From BOG-931 sp963781725 (GTDB taxonomy: Bacteria > Pseudomonadota > Alphaproteobacteria > Rhizobiales > Xanthobacteraceae): a stretch of DNA of 64,000 nt. Location: positions 248,001 to 312,000 of the forward strand of contig CAWAGV010000001.1 in NCBI GenBank assembly GCA_963781725.1, read 5' to 3'. The notes below the pieces were generated by a model. It searched no databases. It was not told the origin of the DNA and worked only from the letters and a program-made list of their open reading frames with translations. Made by a program: the position numbers and the translations under genes. Positions 35,783 to 45,079 of this stretch are shown here, piece after piece (the first letter of the stretch is position 1; the number at the start of each line of letters is the position of its first letter).

Positions 35783-37111
35783 ATGCCACGATTGATTTTC
35801 GTCAATAGATTTTTCTTTCCCGACCATTCGGCAACGAGCCAAATGCTCTCCGATCTCGCTTTCCACTTGGCAAGCAGGGGAAGGGAAGTGCACGTCGTCA
35901 CGAGCACCCAAATCTACGACAATCCCAAGGCTTCGTTGCCAGCCTCCGAGATTATCAATGACGTGCATGTGCACCGCGTTCCTTCGACGGAATTTGGACG
36001 GTCCGCCTTGCTCGGCCGCTCGATCGATTACTTTTCGTTCTACCGGTCGGTATGGCGTTGCCTCATTCAGACTATTCAGCAGGGTGATATCGTTATTGCC
36101 AAAACAGATCCGCCGCTGATTTCCGTCGTTGCCATGGCTGCCGCACGCCGCAGAGGTGGGCGGTTGATTAATTGGCTGCAAGATATCTTCCCTGAAACCG
36201 CCGTAGAGCTTGGTGTGCCATTCATCCGCGGACCCGTTGCTGCGGGCCTCGCGGTGTTGCGCAACCGCTCCTTGCGGGATGCCGAGGCGACTGCCGTAAT
36301 TGGCGACTTAATGGCGCGAAAGATCACGGCTGCGGGCGTTCCTCCAGAACGGATCCACGTTATTCCGAACTGGGCCGATGATGAGGATATCCAGCCCATT
36401 GCCCCGGCTGACAATCCATTGCGTCAGACATGGGGTTTAGAAGGCAAATTCGTCCTCGGTTACTCGGGTAATCTCGGGAGGGCCCACGAGTTCGACACTG
36501 TGCTAGCCGCGGCTGAGCGCCTGCGAAGCGACACCCGGTTTGTCTTCTTAATGATCGGCGGCGGCAAACGCTTCGATGAGCTGGCCAGGATCGTCAAGCA
36601 GCGTGGTCTCGATAGCTCATTCAGGTTCGTCCCTTACCAAGAGCGGAAGATGCTCGCCTATTCTCTGGGCGTTCCGGATGCGCATTGGCTATCGCTTAAC
36701 GCCAAGCTTGAGGGCCTGATTGTTCCAAGTAAGTTCTACGGGATTGCCTCCGCCGGAAAACCTATCATAGCTATTGCCGATAAAGACGGAGAGCTCGCGC
36801 GACTTGTGCAGCAATTCGCCTGCGGTGTTGTCGTCGACCCAGCTGACGCGGATGCGCTCGTCCGTACCTTGCTCCATCTGTCAACAGAACCTGAAACGGT
36901 CGTTGAAATGGGCAAGCGGGCGCGGAAAATGCTCAACGTGCATTTTACAAAGCGGAAGGGGCTCGATCGATGGCGCGAAATGCTCGATCAAATCGTCCTT
37001 GAGGGCCAGGCTCAAAAGCCCCTCGACAATGGACTAGCCGCCGGCAGACCTAGGCATCCACGTATGGACTTGCTGAGCGCGGAGTCGCTCGGACACGGTG
37101 TATCGGAATAG
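35783..37111 (+). CDS. WcaI-like glycosyltransferase family 4
   Basis: Protein of 442 residues with GT-B architecture. The N-terminus M-P-R-L-I-F-V-N-R-F-F-F-P-D-H-S-A-T-S-Q and the C-terminal donor-binding segment (S-K-F-Y-G-I-A-S-A-G-K-P-I-I-A) are like colanic-acid WcaI-type enzymes. It probably adds a sugar, possibly fucose, to the lipid-linked repeat unit. The ATG at 35783 is chosen over an upstream in-frame start at 35720. It is followed at 11 bases by the xylose synthase-like gene. Confidence 0.88.
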   Translation: MPRLIFVNRFFFPDHSATSQMLSDLAFHLASRGREVHVVTSTQIYDNPKASLPASEIINDVHVHRVPSTEFGRSALLGRSIDYFSFYRSVWRCLIQTIQQGDIVIAKTDPPLISVVAMAAARRRGGRLINWLQDIFPETAVELGVPFIRGPVAAGLAVLRNRSLRDAEATAVIGDLMARKITAAGVPPERIHVIPNWADDEDIQPIAPADNPLRQTWGLEGKFVLGYSGNLGRAHEFDTVLAAAERLRSDTRFVFLMIGGGKRFDELARIVKQRGLDSSFRFVPYQERKMLAYSLGVPDAHWLSLNAKLEGLIVPSKFYGIASAGKPIIAIADKDGELARLVQQFACGVVVDPADADALVRTLLHLSTEPETVVEMGKRARKMLNVHFTKRKGLDRWREMLDQIVLEGQAQKPLDNGLAAGRPRHPRMDLLSAESLGHGVSE

Positions 37112-37122
37112 AGAGGGTCATA

Positions 37123-38091
37123 ATGCATCTCCAGCAGCGCATCTTGGTGACCGGAGGATCGGGTTTTCTTGGTTCGTATCTGTGCGAGCGCTTGCTGGCG
37201 ACCGGCGCGGATGTCATTTGCCTCGATAATTTTTTTACCGGCGCCAAGCGCAATATCGAAGGTCTTCTCGATCACAAAAATTTTGAACTGATCCGCCATG
37301 ACGTAACATTTCCGCTCTATGTTGAGGTCGATCAGATTTATAATTTGGCGTGTCCGGCCTCTCCCGTTCATTACCAGCACGATCCAGTTCAAACGACCAA
37401 AACCAGCGTGCATGGCGCAATCAACATGTTGGGGCTCGCCAAACGTTTGCGGGCGAAGATTCTTCAAGCGTCGACGTCGGAAGTTTATGGTGACCCTACG
37501 ATCCACCCGCAAACGGAGGACTATTGGGGCAACGTCAATCCAATCGGGCCGCGGTCCTGTTACGACGAGGGAAAACGGTGTGCTGAGACACTGTTCTTCG
37601 ATTATTGGCGTCAACACAAACTGCGGATCAAAGTGGCGCGCATCTTCAACACCTATGGTCCGCGCATGCATCCCAATGATGGCCGGGTGGTTTCAAACTT
37701 CATCGTCCAGGCGCTGCTTGGCCATGACATAACAATCTATGGCGACGGCACGCAGACTCGATCGTTTTGCTATGTTGATGATCTGATTAGCGGCCTGGTC
37801 AGTCTGATGAAAAGCGACGACGACTTGATCGGACCGATTAATTTGGGAAATCCGAAAGAGTTCACGATGCTCGAGCTCGCTGCGGCGGTCCTCGAACTTA
37901 TAGGCTCTAAATCGAAGGTGGTGCATCGGCCTTTGCCCCAAGACGATCCGCGACAGCGACAGCCAAATATTACCAAAGCGCAGCAAACGCTGAATTGGAA
38001 ACCGCGAACGCCCCTCAAGGAGGGGCTTACGAAAACAATCGCTTATTTTGAAGAGCTGCTGCGTACCGAACGTCTGAGCGTAAGCGAGTAG
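37123..38091 (+). CDS. UDP-glucuronate decarboxylase (UDP-xylose synthase)
   Basis: Protein of 322 residues of the extended SDR type. G-G-S-G-F-L-G-S-Y-L-C binds NAD, C-Y-D-E-G-K-R-C-A-E holds the catalytic Tyr-x3-Lys, and A-C-P-A-S-P-V-H-Y-Q, Y-G-P-R-M-H-P-N-D-G-R-V-V and R-S-F-C-Y-V-D-D are typical of UXS. It turns UDP-glucuronate into UDP-xylose. GAGAGGG precedes the ATG. It pairs with the GT4 gene. Confidence 0.93.
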   Translation: MHLQQRILVTGGSGFLGSYLCERLLATGADVICLDNFFTGAKRNIEGLLDHKNFELIRHDVTFPLYVEVDQIYNLACPASPVHYQHDPVQTTKTSVHGAINMLGLAKRLRAKILQASTSEVYGDPTIHPQTEDYWGNVNPIGPRSCYDEGKRCAETLFFDYWRQHKLRIKVARIFNTYGPRMHPNDGRVVSNFIVQALLGHDITIYGDGTQTRSFCYVDDLISGLVSLMKSDDDLIGPINLGNPKEFTMLELAAAVLELIGSKSKVVHRPLPQDDPRQRQPNITKAQQTLNWKPRTPLKEGLTKTIAYFEELLRTERLSVSE

Positions 38092-38133
38092 GGATCACTA
38101 TCGAAGACGGCTACTCATTGATTAGTGGTCCTT

Positions 38134-38150
38134 GAGCCCACCGTGGGCTC
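38134..38150. terminator. hairpin between convergent genes
   Basis: GAGCCCA pairs with TGGGCTC around CCG, in the 137-base gap between the xylose synthase-like gene and the convergent phosphatase. There is no T run, so it is a weak or bidirectional stop candidate. Confidence 0.4.
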
Positions 38151-38228
38151 GTCGCGTCAGTGATTGGATCGCCGCGCAGTTCCTTCCGCCCGTTGAAAAT
38201 CGTCCGTACGATCCGTTCAGGGCGGATG

Positions 38229-38969
38229 TTAGAGAACATCGACCTCGTTGCGCTCGACGATAATGCAGCTGAGTTGGCCTGTCGCATAGGCACCGGTATC
38301 AATGTTGATCCGGCCGGGTCGCATATCGACTGCGCGCACGGGTGTATGACCGTGCACGATGATTTTGTCGAATTTTCCTTCGTGAAGCAGAAATTCGTCG
38401 CGAATCCACAACAGATCCGCTTCGCGCTGTTCGGCCAGCGGGATGCCCGGTCTCACCCCCGCGTGAACAAAGAAAAACTCGCCGCAACTGAATGAAGATC
38501 GCAGGCTATCAAGCAGGATGAGGTGGGCTTTCGGCAAGACAGCTTGGAAATCACTTGCAAGCTCTTTCTGCGTCTGGGCGTCTGCATTCAGAGAAGGGGT
38601 TATTCCATAAGACATCAAAGTTTCGAAACCGCCCATCTGGCCCCATGATTGAAGCATGGAAGGATTGCGCAGAAATTCAAGAAGGCAAGTTTCGTGATTA
38701 CCTTTGAGTAAGACCATTTCATTCGACCTCGTTCGCTCAATCAAGCGGTCGAGAACGTCGCGGGAATTCGGTCCGCGATCGATGTAATCGCCCACAAGCA
38801 CTTGAATTGGGCGATCGACAGGATACTTGGCGATATGTGTGTCGATCCGTGCAAACACCTGTTCGAGCAGATCAGCGCGGCCATGTACATCGCCAATCGC
38901 GTAGATGCGGGTTCCCTTTGGTAAGCCAAATGCGGGCCGCTGCTTGCGTCGCAAAATTGATAATCCCAC
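38229..38969 (-). CDS. PPP-type metallophosphoesterase, copy 1
   Basis: Protein of 246 residues of the calcineurin-like fold. G-D-V-H-G-R-A-D-L-L, G-D-Y-I-D-R-G-P-N-S-R, K-G-N-H-E and a late V-H-G-H-T-P provide the metal ligands of the PPP family. It is the size and type of bacterial PrpA-like serine/threonine phosphatases. A clear paralogue lies at 55275-56033. The start is a GTG. Its position beside polysaccharide genes suggests a role in their control. Confidence 0.88.
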   Translation of the reverse strand: MGLSILRRKQRPAFGLPKGTRIYAIGDVHGRADLLEQVFARIDTHIAKYPVDRPIQVLVGDYIDRGPNSRDVLDRLIERTRSNEMVLLKGNHETCLLEFLRNPSMLQSWGQMGGFETLMSYGITPSLNADAQTQKELASDFQAVLPKAHLILLDSLRSSFSCGEFFFVHAGVRPGIPLAEQREADLLWIRDEFLLHEGKFDKIIVHGHTPVRAVDMRPGRINIDTGAYATGQLSCIIVERNEVDVL

Positions 38970-39151
38970 TCGCGTGTTGTGCTCCAGAGTTCGGCGGAGG
39001 CAGAGTTGCTAATTAATCTAGGATTTTTGTTGTTCGATATTTAATCTTCGGCGTTTGCCCGATGGTTAACAATCGGCACTGAACTGCTGCAGTATTCTAC
39101 GAAACTTGGACCGTTAAACCAAGCAGAGTCTCAAATTATCTCCGGTATTTC

Positions 39152-39187
39152 TCCCCTTAAGGCTAAGTCCTTCGGGGAAAAATACTG
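39152..39187 (+). promoter_or_regulatory. hairpin covering the ribosome binding site
   Basis: TCCCC (39152-39156) pairs with GGGGA (39174-39178), and inside it AAGG pairs with CCTT around CTAAGT. The GGGGA is the probable Shine-Dalgarno sequence, nine bases before the GTG at 39187. The fold would hide it, so translation of the downstream peptidase gene could be controlled. Confidence 0.45.
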
Positions 39188-40239
39188 TGCGTCAAACAAT
39201 AAAAAATATCGTCGCTGTTGCAGCCGCAATTTCAGCAACAGCAACCGTCATTCAGGTTGCGAAGGCGAATTTTCTGCCGCAGACCATCGACAAAGAGCTG
39301 CAGCAACCGCAATCTTTCAGTTCCGCTCCTTTCACAGCGCCGCTGCGGATAAAGCCCGAAGATTTGGCAGCCCCGACAGATACGTTGCAGTCCAGGTCCG
39401 CCGATCTGTTGCAGTCGGATGATCTGATTGCGTTCGCGGATATGCAGGATCAAACAGCATTCAGTTCTTTGCCTGCAAAGTTGGATTCATCCATTGCCAG
39501 GTCTTTCGACAGCACAAAGGCCGCTAATTCGTTGGCTGAATTGCCTCATCTAGCGTCGCTTGACCAATCGCAGCCGTTGGAACCGTCGACCTATTCGCGA
39601 GATCTAGGCTTGGCGCCGAGGTACGACGAATCGGGGGAGCCATCGCGCGACACAAATCGATCGCAACCGCGTCCACGCGGATTACCGGTTTCGCGCATCC
39701 AGTTTGATACGCCTGCCCTTGCGCCAGTTTCGCATACGATTTTTTGCCTCAAATATCGAGACGACTGTAAGGTCGACAAGACCGTATCGGTCGAAAGCAG
39801 AGTGACGCTCACGTCCGAAAGGTGGGCCGAACTTGAGCGCGTCAACGCCGCGGTCAATCGCGCCATTATTCCGCAACCCAATACAAAGGGCCTTGCCGGA
39901 GAAGTCTGGTTGATCTCTCCGCGAGCCGGTGAGTGCCATGATTACGCGGTCACCAAGCGCCACGAGTTGCTCGCCCTCGGCTGGCCGGAGCAGGATCTGT
40001 TGCTGTCCGAAGTTGTGACAACTTGGGGCGAGCACCACCTCGTGCTTGTGCTTCGGACCGGCGACGGAGACTTCGTGGCAGATAACCTCAGCCCCAATAT
40101 TCGGATCTGGACGCAGACCCCGTACCAGTGGATCCGCATCCAATCGCCCGGCAATCCGCTGATTTGGTCGACATTGGCGAACGCCACGGTCGCAGCGCGG
40201 ACCCGAACCAGAGCTTCGCGGCAAACCGATCCGTCCTGA
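39187..40239 (+). CDS. transglutaminase-like cysteine peptidase (BTLCP)
   Basis: Protein of 350 residues with an N-terminal export signal or anchor. The catalytic triad of bacterial transglutaminase-like peptidases is visible: Cys250 in G-E-C-H-D-Y-A-V-T-K-R, His283/284 in E-H-H-L-V-L, and Asp299 in V-A-D-N-L. The domain (about residues 180-320) is of usual size, but it is preceded by a Gln/Ser/Asp-rich stretch of about 150 residues that is not part of the family. Relatives such as LapG cut surface adhesins; no adhesin was seen nearby. Confidence 0.85.
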   Translation: MRQTIKNIVAVAAAISATATVIQVAKANFLPQTIDKELQQPQSFSSAPFTAPLRIKPEDLAAPTDTLQSRSADLLQSDDLIAFADMQDQTAFSSLPAKLDSSIARSFDSTKAANSLAELPHLASLDQSQPLEPSTYSRDLGLAPRYDESGEPSRDTNRSQPRPRGLPVSRIQFDTPALAPVSHTIFCLKYRDDCKVDKTVSVESRVTLTSERWAELERVNAAVNRAIIPQPNTKGLAGEVWLISPRAGECHDYAVTKRHELLALGWPEQDLLLSEVVTTWGEHHLVLVLRTGDGDFVADNLSPNIRIWTQTPYQWIRIQSPGNPLIWSTLANATVAARTRTRASRQTDPS

Positions 40240-40481
40240 GGGTCGTCTCGACGCATAGGCGCACGTTCATTCGCCGGCGCCTGACGTGTGTGTGTACGAC
40301 CGATCAGCTTGTTGCCGGTCGTGGAGACTTACTAAGCCCTAAACCGCAGTGTTTGCTAAAACTAAGCGCTAATTCGTTTGACCTGTCGATTTTCTGGCAT
40401 CCTGCGGCAAAAAACGATTCAGAAGTTGTTAGCAACTGGAGAGGATGCTGGATTTGGCCCTCACTGTTATGAGCCAACTGG

Positions 40482-40760
40482 ATGCTAGCCATACTGGGAT
40501 TGCTGGGAGCGATAATTCTGGCGCTTCGCTTTAACGTGATCATTCTGCTGCCTGCCATCCTGTTTGGGTGGGCAGTCGCGCTTGTGAACGGGGTGATGAC
40601 CGCCAGCTCCGGCACTTCGATTATGTTCCAAATGGTGCTGGTTGCCGTCGCCCTGCAACTTGGTTTTGTTGGAGCACTCGTGCTCAAGTGGGCCGTGCTT
40701 GCGGGCCGCCACCATCCGCGGGCGGGCAAGGCAACAGCGACACCTGGCGGTGCATTTTGA
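40482..40760 (+). CDS. small membrane protein of 92 residues
   Basis: Three hydrophobic stretches (residues 1-20, 23-38, 46-73) and a basic tail (R-H-H-P-R-A-G-K). No family is recognised. It stands alone. Confidence 0.55.
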   Translation: MLAILGLLGAIILALRFNVIILLPAILFGWAVALVNGVMTASSGTSIMFQMVLVAVALQLGFVGALVLKWAVLAGRHHPRAGKATATPGGAF

Positions 40761-40929
40761 AACTCTGGTTAGCCTTTGGCTTGGGTATCTGAGGATCTTC
40801 TGCCGACGTGATCGGCAGACCGACTACCAACTCCATTATTGACGATTTTTAACCGAAGCCGGCGCCCCGAGTGTGCCGTCTTTCAGCGCACCGGACTATC
40901 GTTTGTCTTGCTAATGCACCGGAACGACA

Positions 40930-41670
40930 TCAATTGGGTATTTGGGTGCCCGACCGGGGAGCCGTTATTGTTTTCAAGAAGCTTGGATCGGTGTCTTTCA
41001 ATGCGGCTTCGATGATTTCGCGTCCCTTGGGGAGCGCCTTGGTATACGCCAGTGCAATGGAGGGCTTCAGATCCGGCCGCTGCGCAATGTGCTGTACGTC
41101 CATCGGCACCAAGCTCTGCACTTCATCATCGGAAATCGCGCTGGATCGAACTGCAAGCAGCAAACGCACCGGCATCAACGAGATTTCGTTCGGGCCCGTG
41201 TAATACGACAATTTTAACGCTTCAGTTCCCTTGGGATCGTCTCTATCGACCTGGAAATCGAGTGCTGCCAACACGAGCCAAATACGAGAATCGTATGGCG
41301 ACAGTCTTGCCGCGCGATCGGCGATTGCCCGCATGGCTTCGACCTCGACCGGTTGCTTAGGCGAGCTGTCCGTTGTTCCGAACAACGACGGCGCGATCGC
41401 TGTAACAGCAGCAATGGTCCAGAGGTCGCCCCGGACCATTCCCATCTCAGCCGCCGCCGTCGCAGAGTCTCGAGCGGCATACATGGCGTTAGCTTCATCA
41501 GGGTTGGAGGGAAAATAGCTCAGTTGCGGACCCGTCAATTCAGGAATCAGGATCCACAGAGCAAAAATCCCAAGCAAGGCTGCGAACGCGCTGATGATCG
41601 TGCGGGCGTCGGTTGCCGCCTCCCGAATGCCGGGAGCTTTGCTTTCGTTGTTGACGCGAAAATATGTCAT
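40930..41670 (-). CDS. membrane-anchored helical protein A (ligase partner)
   Basis: Protein of 246 residues with one membrane helix near the N-terminus (I-I-S-A-F-A-A-L-L-G-I-F-A-L-W-I-L-I-P) and a helical periplasmic tail. I-W-L-V-L-A-A-L-D-F-Q followed by L-S-Y-Y-T-G-P-N-E matches segments of the proteins at 51895 and 63040. The ATG at 41668-41670 lies 103 bases after the stop of the ligase-like gene, and both read on the minus strand. The upstream part of the open frame overlaps that gene and is unlikely to be translated. I cannot name the family. Confidence 0.7.
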   Translation of the reverse strand: MTYFRVNNESKAPGIREAATDARTIISAFAALLGIFALWILIPELTGPQLSYFPSNPDEANAMYAARDSATAAAEMGMVRGDLWTIAAVTAIAPSLFGTTDSSPKQPVEVEAMRAIADRAARLSPYDSRIWLVLAALDFQVDRDDPKGTEALKLSYYTGPNEISLMPVRLLLAVRSSAISDDEVQSLVPMDVQHIAQRPDLKPSIALAYTKALPKGREIIEAALKDTDPSFLKTITAPRSGTQIPN

Positions 41671-41773
41671 CAGGTCATTAGTCCGATGGCTGTCCGTACG
41701 CACATCGTCAAGTTCAAAGTTACGGATGCGACGCTGACAATTGGCCGAGGGAAGGGTGCGAGGGGCAGTGGGC

Positions 41774-43090
41774 TCATGGAGTCGCTCGAGCGTCTCGCCC
41801 GATGCTCTGACCAATGCCAAGTCCGAGCGTAAGAGCGACGAGCAGGGAGACTGCCGGATTGGCAAGGCCCTCGCTGGTGAAGCAATCCAGGACAATCGCC
41901 ACTGTCACACCCGCCGCGGCCAGCGCATAGAAACAATCCCGTCCGCGATTGAAGGCGCAGCGTGCAAACAGTGCGATTTGCACACAAGCCAGTCCAACGA
42001 TGATCCAAAGTGCCGGACGCCCTAATTCGATGGCAATTTTTGCGGCGAATGTCGCAGGACGTAAACTTGCAGGGCCCTGTGCGCCGTAAATCGTGCTTAC
42101 GCCAGGAAACGTACCCGCGCCGCTTCCGGTAGGCCCAACCGCGTCCAAAATACGTTTATCGAGCATCAACTCTTGACTGTTGGCAGCAGTCACGTAACGC
42201 AGCGATAGTTCCGTTACAGTATGGTCGCCTCGGGTCCAAATGACCATTGCTGCTGCGATGACGGCCACGCAGGCCATTGCCAAACCGGTTCTGGGGCCAA
42301 ATCCCAAGCGTCGCACAGCATAAATCACGACGATTGTCGCCAAGCCGCAGGCTGCGACAAAAATGGCATGACTTGCGTCTCCGGCAATCAACGGGAAACA
42401 GCAAATGAGCAAACCGGCGGTCGTGACACCGATCGGAAGCAGCGGTCGAGATAGTGAGATGCGAGGTCCGTGACGTCTTTCGTATTTCTCGACGGTCATA
42501 ATCATGCTGGCGGCAAACAGGATGCTGCCAACGATGCTCGTCGTCATCATTGCCGCGTACGTATAATTGCCGCCCGGCTCGTTGCCGGCATTAAAGCCGC
42601 CGATCTGATTGACTAAAAGGGTGAGCGAAATGACGGCCGCAACGGCGCCCAGCGATAACAGCAATTTCTCAGCACGTTGGCGATCGATCGAAACAGCAGT
42701 CGCGAGCAACGCGATGCCTGCCATCGCGCCAAAATAGGACACGGCGATAAGCGTTAAGCCCGGATCGATGGTCATGTTTGCCAACAACCGCGGCGTTTCA
42801 AGCGCGCTGGCTGCACTCTCCCAAATCGATCGAGAGAGACCGACTGCCAAGGGCAGCAGTTGGATGAGCATCCAGAGCAGCGGTATGGTCGCAATCACAG
42901 CGGGGATGCGAACCAATTTGAAAACGTGGCGCGCTTCGCCTGGGCGCATTCCAGCCGCGATGATGATCAGGTTGATTGCAACAAAAAACTGGATCGCGCC
43001 CACGAAAACGAGGTTGTCAAAGAACAACAAAACGGGCGTCACCGCTGCGATGAGCAAAAGACCGAAATTGGCTAGAGAGGCGAAAAGCAT
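41774..43090 (-). CDS. O-antigen ligase/polymerase-like protein A, divergent
   Basis: Membrane protein of 438 residues with about twelve hydrophobic segments, similar in plan to the two other ligase-like proteins here. The late loop has G-P-T-G-S-G-A-G-T-F-P-G-V, but the conserved A-H of the others (A-H-S-T-P-L-E) is replaced by A-T-F-A-A-K, and the S-R-G-G motif by G-D-A-S-H-A. The residues thought to be catalytic in Wzy/WaaL proteins are thus missing. It may be inactive, or a scaffold, or have changed its substrate. Confidence 0.75.
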   Translation of the reverse strand: MLFASLANFGLLLIAAVTPVLLFFDNLVFVGAIQFFVAINLIIIAAGMRPGEARHVFKLVRIPAVIATIPLLWMLIQLLPLAVGLSRSIWESAASALETPRLLANMTIDPGLTLIAVSYFGAMAGIALLATAVSIDRQRAEKLLLSLGAVAAVISLTLLVNQIGGFNAGNEPGGNYTYAAMMTTSIVGSILFAASMIMTVEKYERRHGPRISLSRPLLPIGVTTAGLLICCFPLIAGDASHAIFVAACGLATIVVIYAVRRLGFGPRTGLAMACVAVIAAAMVIWTRGDHTVTELSLRYVTAANSQELMLDKRILDAVGPTGSGAGTFPGVSTIYGAQGPASLRPATFAAKIAIELGRPALWIIVGLACVQIALFARCAFNRGRDCFYALAAAGVTVAIVLDCFTSEGLANPAVSLLVALTLGLGIGQSIGRDARATP

Positions 43091-43169
43091 GTGGAGTTGA
43101 GTGCGCCGGCGACGCCGCTGTGATCGTCAGAATTAGGCGAGCGCGATTCTTGCGTGTTTCGCCACAATA

Positions 43170-43877
43170 TCATCGCGTCGAGCAGGTTTCCACCAGTCTT
43201 TGCAGTGCGATATTGAAGCCTTCGAGGGAGATCACTCCGTGGATCTTCGCTGTTTCATTCTGCACTTCAACGGAAAGATTGGGCAATGACGGCCACTGCT
43301 CTCGAGCAAGGTCTGAGGCCTCTTTCGGCAACAGAATGGCGGTGCCCGGAGAAATAACGTTGCCGGACAATTTCTTGCCATTGATCGTGATTTCGAGCCG
43401 TGCCTGCGGCCGGAGTGGACTCAGCAGAAAAACCAAGACTTCCAAATCCAACTCACCACAACGAAGGTCCAGCCCGGCGAGATCGACGTCTGAATCGGAG
43501 AGTTCAGCCGTCGCCATGATAGAGACGATGTCCTTCCGTTCACGTCCTGCCCGGGGATCGGGAGTGCTAACCAATCGCCACTTACCTGCGATGGGAGTGC
43601 TGGATGGACCGGTTTTAGAATCGGAGGCCGGACCCGGTGTAGCATCAGGTGTGCCGCCGGCGCCGCTGGGCGCGGCGGGGGCGGGAGAGGGGCCCTGTTG
43701 TGGAGAAGTCAAATTCTCAAAGCAGAGAAGTCGGGCTTTCTCATCGGAGATCGCTCGGCATCGGTTATAGCTGTCCTCGTTGATTCCAGCAGCGTTTGCC
43801 ACTGCAGCCATACTCAGGGCTGCCGCCGCAATGAAAATATGCCCAATCCCCCGATATACTGATTGTGCGAACGACAT
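43170..43877 (-). CDS. exported protein with VasI-like N-terminal motif
   Basis: Protein of 235 residues with a signal peptide ending A-V-A-N-A-A. The mature start has Y-N-R-C-R-A-I-S-D-E-K-A-R-L-L-C-F-E-N, the two-cysteine motif seen in VasI-type and other rhizobial exported proteins. A Pro/Gly/Ala linker of about 40 residues and a beta-rich C-terminal domain with one cysteine pair follow. The motif alone does not show a type VI system; no other such gene is here. It is upstream of and in line with ligase-like gene A. Confidence 0.65.
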   Translation of the reverse strand: MSFAQSVYRGIGHIFIAAAALSMAAVANAAGINEDSYNRCRAISDEKARLLCFENLTSPQQGPSPAPAAPSGAGGTPDATPGPASDSKTGPSSTPIAGKWRLVSTPDPRAGRERKDIVSIMATAELSDSDVDLAGLDLRCGELDLEVLVFLLSPLRPQARLEITINGKKLSGNVISPGTAILLPKEASDLAREQWPSLPNLSVEVQNETAKIHGVISLEGFNIALQRLVETCSTR

Positions 43878-44070
43878 TTCTCCACCGGCTGCTTACGATC
43901 TGGACGGCAGATTAGCACGCATACCCGTAAATCGCTCCAATCAGACTGTTGCAATTGAGTTTGATCTCGCGAAAATTGAGGCGATATCTGGGTCTTGTTT
44001 TGCTCCAGCCAATTTGTAATGATTAAATCGGGGTTGCAGCCTTTTCCTTTTCTGCTCTTGGAGAACCGAG

Positions 44071-44367
44071 ATGATTCATAAGAATCTTCGTGCCGTTACC
44101 ATTGGCGCACTGATGACGGTCGGCTGTTTTGGGGCGGCCAATGCCATGCCAATTGCGCCCGCCGCGATGACCGCGCTCGATGGGCCGCCGGTTAAATCGG
44201 TTTCGTTTTGGGGGCAGCCGTTCCCGTATGGATACGCCTACTACCGTGGACAATGTTACTCATACGTCCCGGTTGAAACTCCTACAGGATACGTTTGGAA
44301 GCGGGTGTTCATCTGTACGGAGACGAACGGACGAGGTTATGGTCACGGCTACGGCGGGCGGTTCTAA
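44071..44367 (+). CDS. small exported hypothetical protein
   Basis: Protein of 98 residues with a signal peptide ending A-A-N-A-M. The mature part contains two cysteines and many tyrosine and glycine residues (Y-G-Y-A-Y-Y-R-G-Q-C-Y) and ends G-H-G-Y-G-G-R-F. GGAG lies upstream of the ATG. The function is unknown. Confidence 0.65.
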   Translation: MIHKNLRAVTIGALMTVGCFGAANAMPIAPAAMTALDGPPVKSVSFWGQPFPYGYAYYRGQCYSYVPVETPTGYVWKRVFICTETNGRGYGHGYGGRF

Positions 44368-44491
44368 TCGCGCCGTGAGAGCGACGCCGACCGCTCATGT
44401 GGCTTTGTGATCAGGCAAACGAGCCAAATTCGCACGGGCTCTCCGAGTGATCATCCCGGGATGCCATGACGCGCCGCCGAAACGTCGGCCC

Positions 44492-45079
44492 ATGTTATCT
44501 TGGTCGGTGCTTGCGGGTTTGGCGTTGTGTATTGGCCAATTGCACAGCGTGAGGGGCCAAGGCCTTAACACCAACATTAATCAAACCGGCGTTCGACACG
44601 CAATTATTGCGAGTGTTGAGCCGACTAAGGATCAGGATTCCGCTGCCGTTAAACAAGATGTCGTGTCGCGCAACGCGACGATAGACATAAAGATACGCGT
44701 ACTGAGCTACGCGTCCGATTACCGATTTTACGGCGTGGTCGACAGCAAATTTTCAGACTTTGATCCCGACAGCGGGGCGGCTGCGCAGGAAATCTGGGCC
44801 GAACAGAAATGTCATCAGGATCGCGGATTACCCAAGATTTGGGTTTTGGCCATCAATGGAAAGATTACGCGGGGTGAGAAGGCTTTTGATATCGCGGCGC
44901 GGCCACGCCAAGTTGGTGTGTCGGTACCCGAGGACGAAATTGTCACGCAAAGAGACCGCAACGTAGTGGGACTCACAGATCCCAACCAAAATTTGGTCAC
45001 GGTCGCCAAGACCACGGAAAGCCTGCTTAGCGTGAAGTTGAACCTCAAGTCGGCCAAGTGCCGTCTTAGTAGTAGCTGA
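44492..45079 (+). CDS. exported hypothetical protein
   Basis: Protein of 195 residues with a signal peptide (W-S-V-L-A-G-L-A-L-C-I-G-Q-L) and a mature part with several beta-type segments and two late cysteines. An in-frame ATG at 44447 would add 15 basic residues. No family is recognised. It lies between the small exported gene and the export lipoprotein gene. Confidence 0.55.
   Translation: MLSWSVLAGLALCIGQLHSVRGQGLNTNINQTGVRHAIIASVEPTKDQDSAAVKQDVVSRNATIDIKIRVLSYASDYRFYGVVDSKFSDFDPDSGAAAQEIWAEQKCHQDRGLPKIWVLAINGKITRGEKAFDIAARPRQVGVSVPEDEIVTQRDRNVVGLTDPNQNLVTVAKTTESLLSVKLNLKSAKCRLSSS

Noticed and set aside
43170..43877. Type VI secretion component, from the VasI-like motif
   Set aside because: The two-cysteine motif occurs in many unrelated exported proteins, and no other type VI gene is present.
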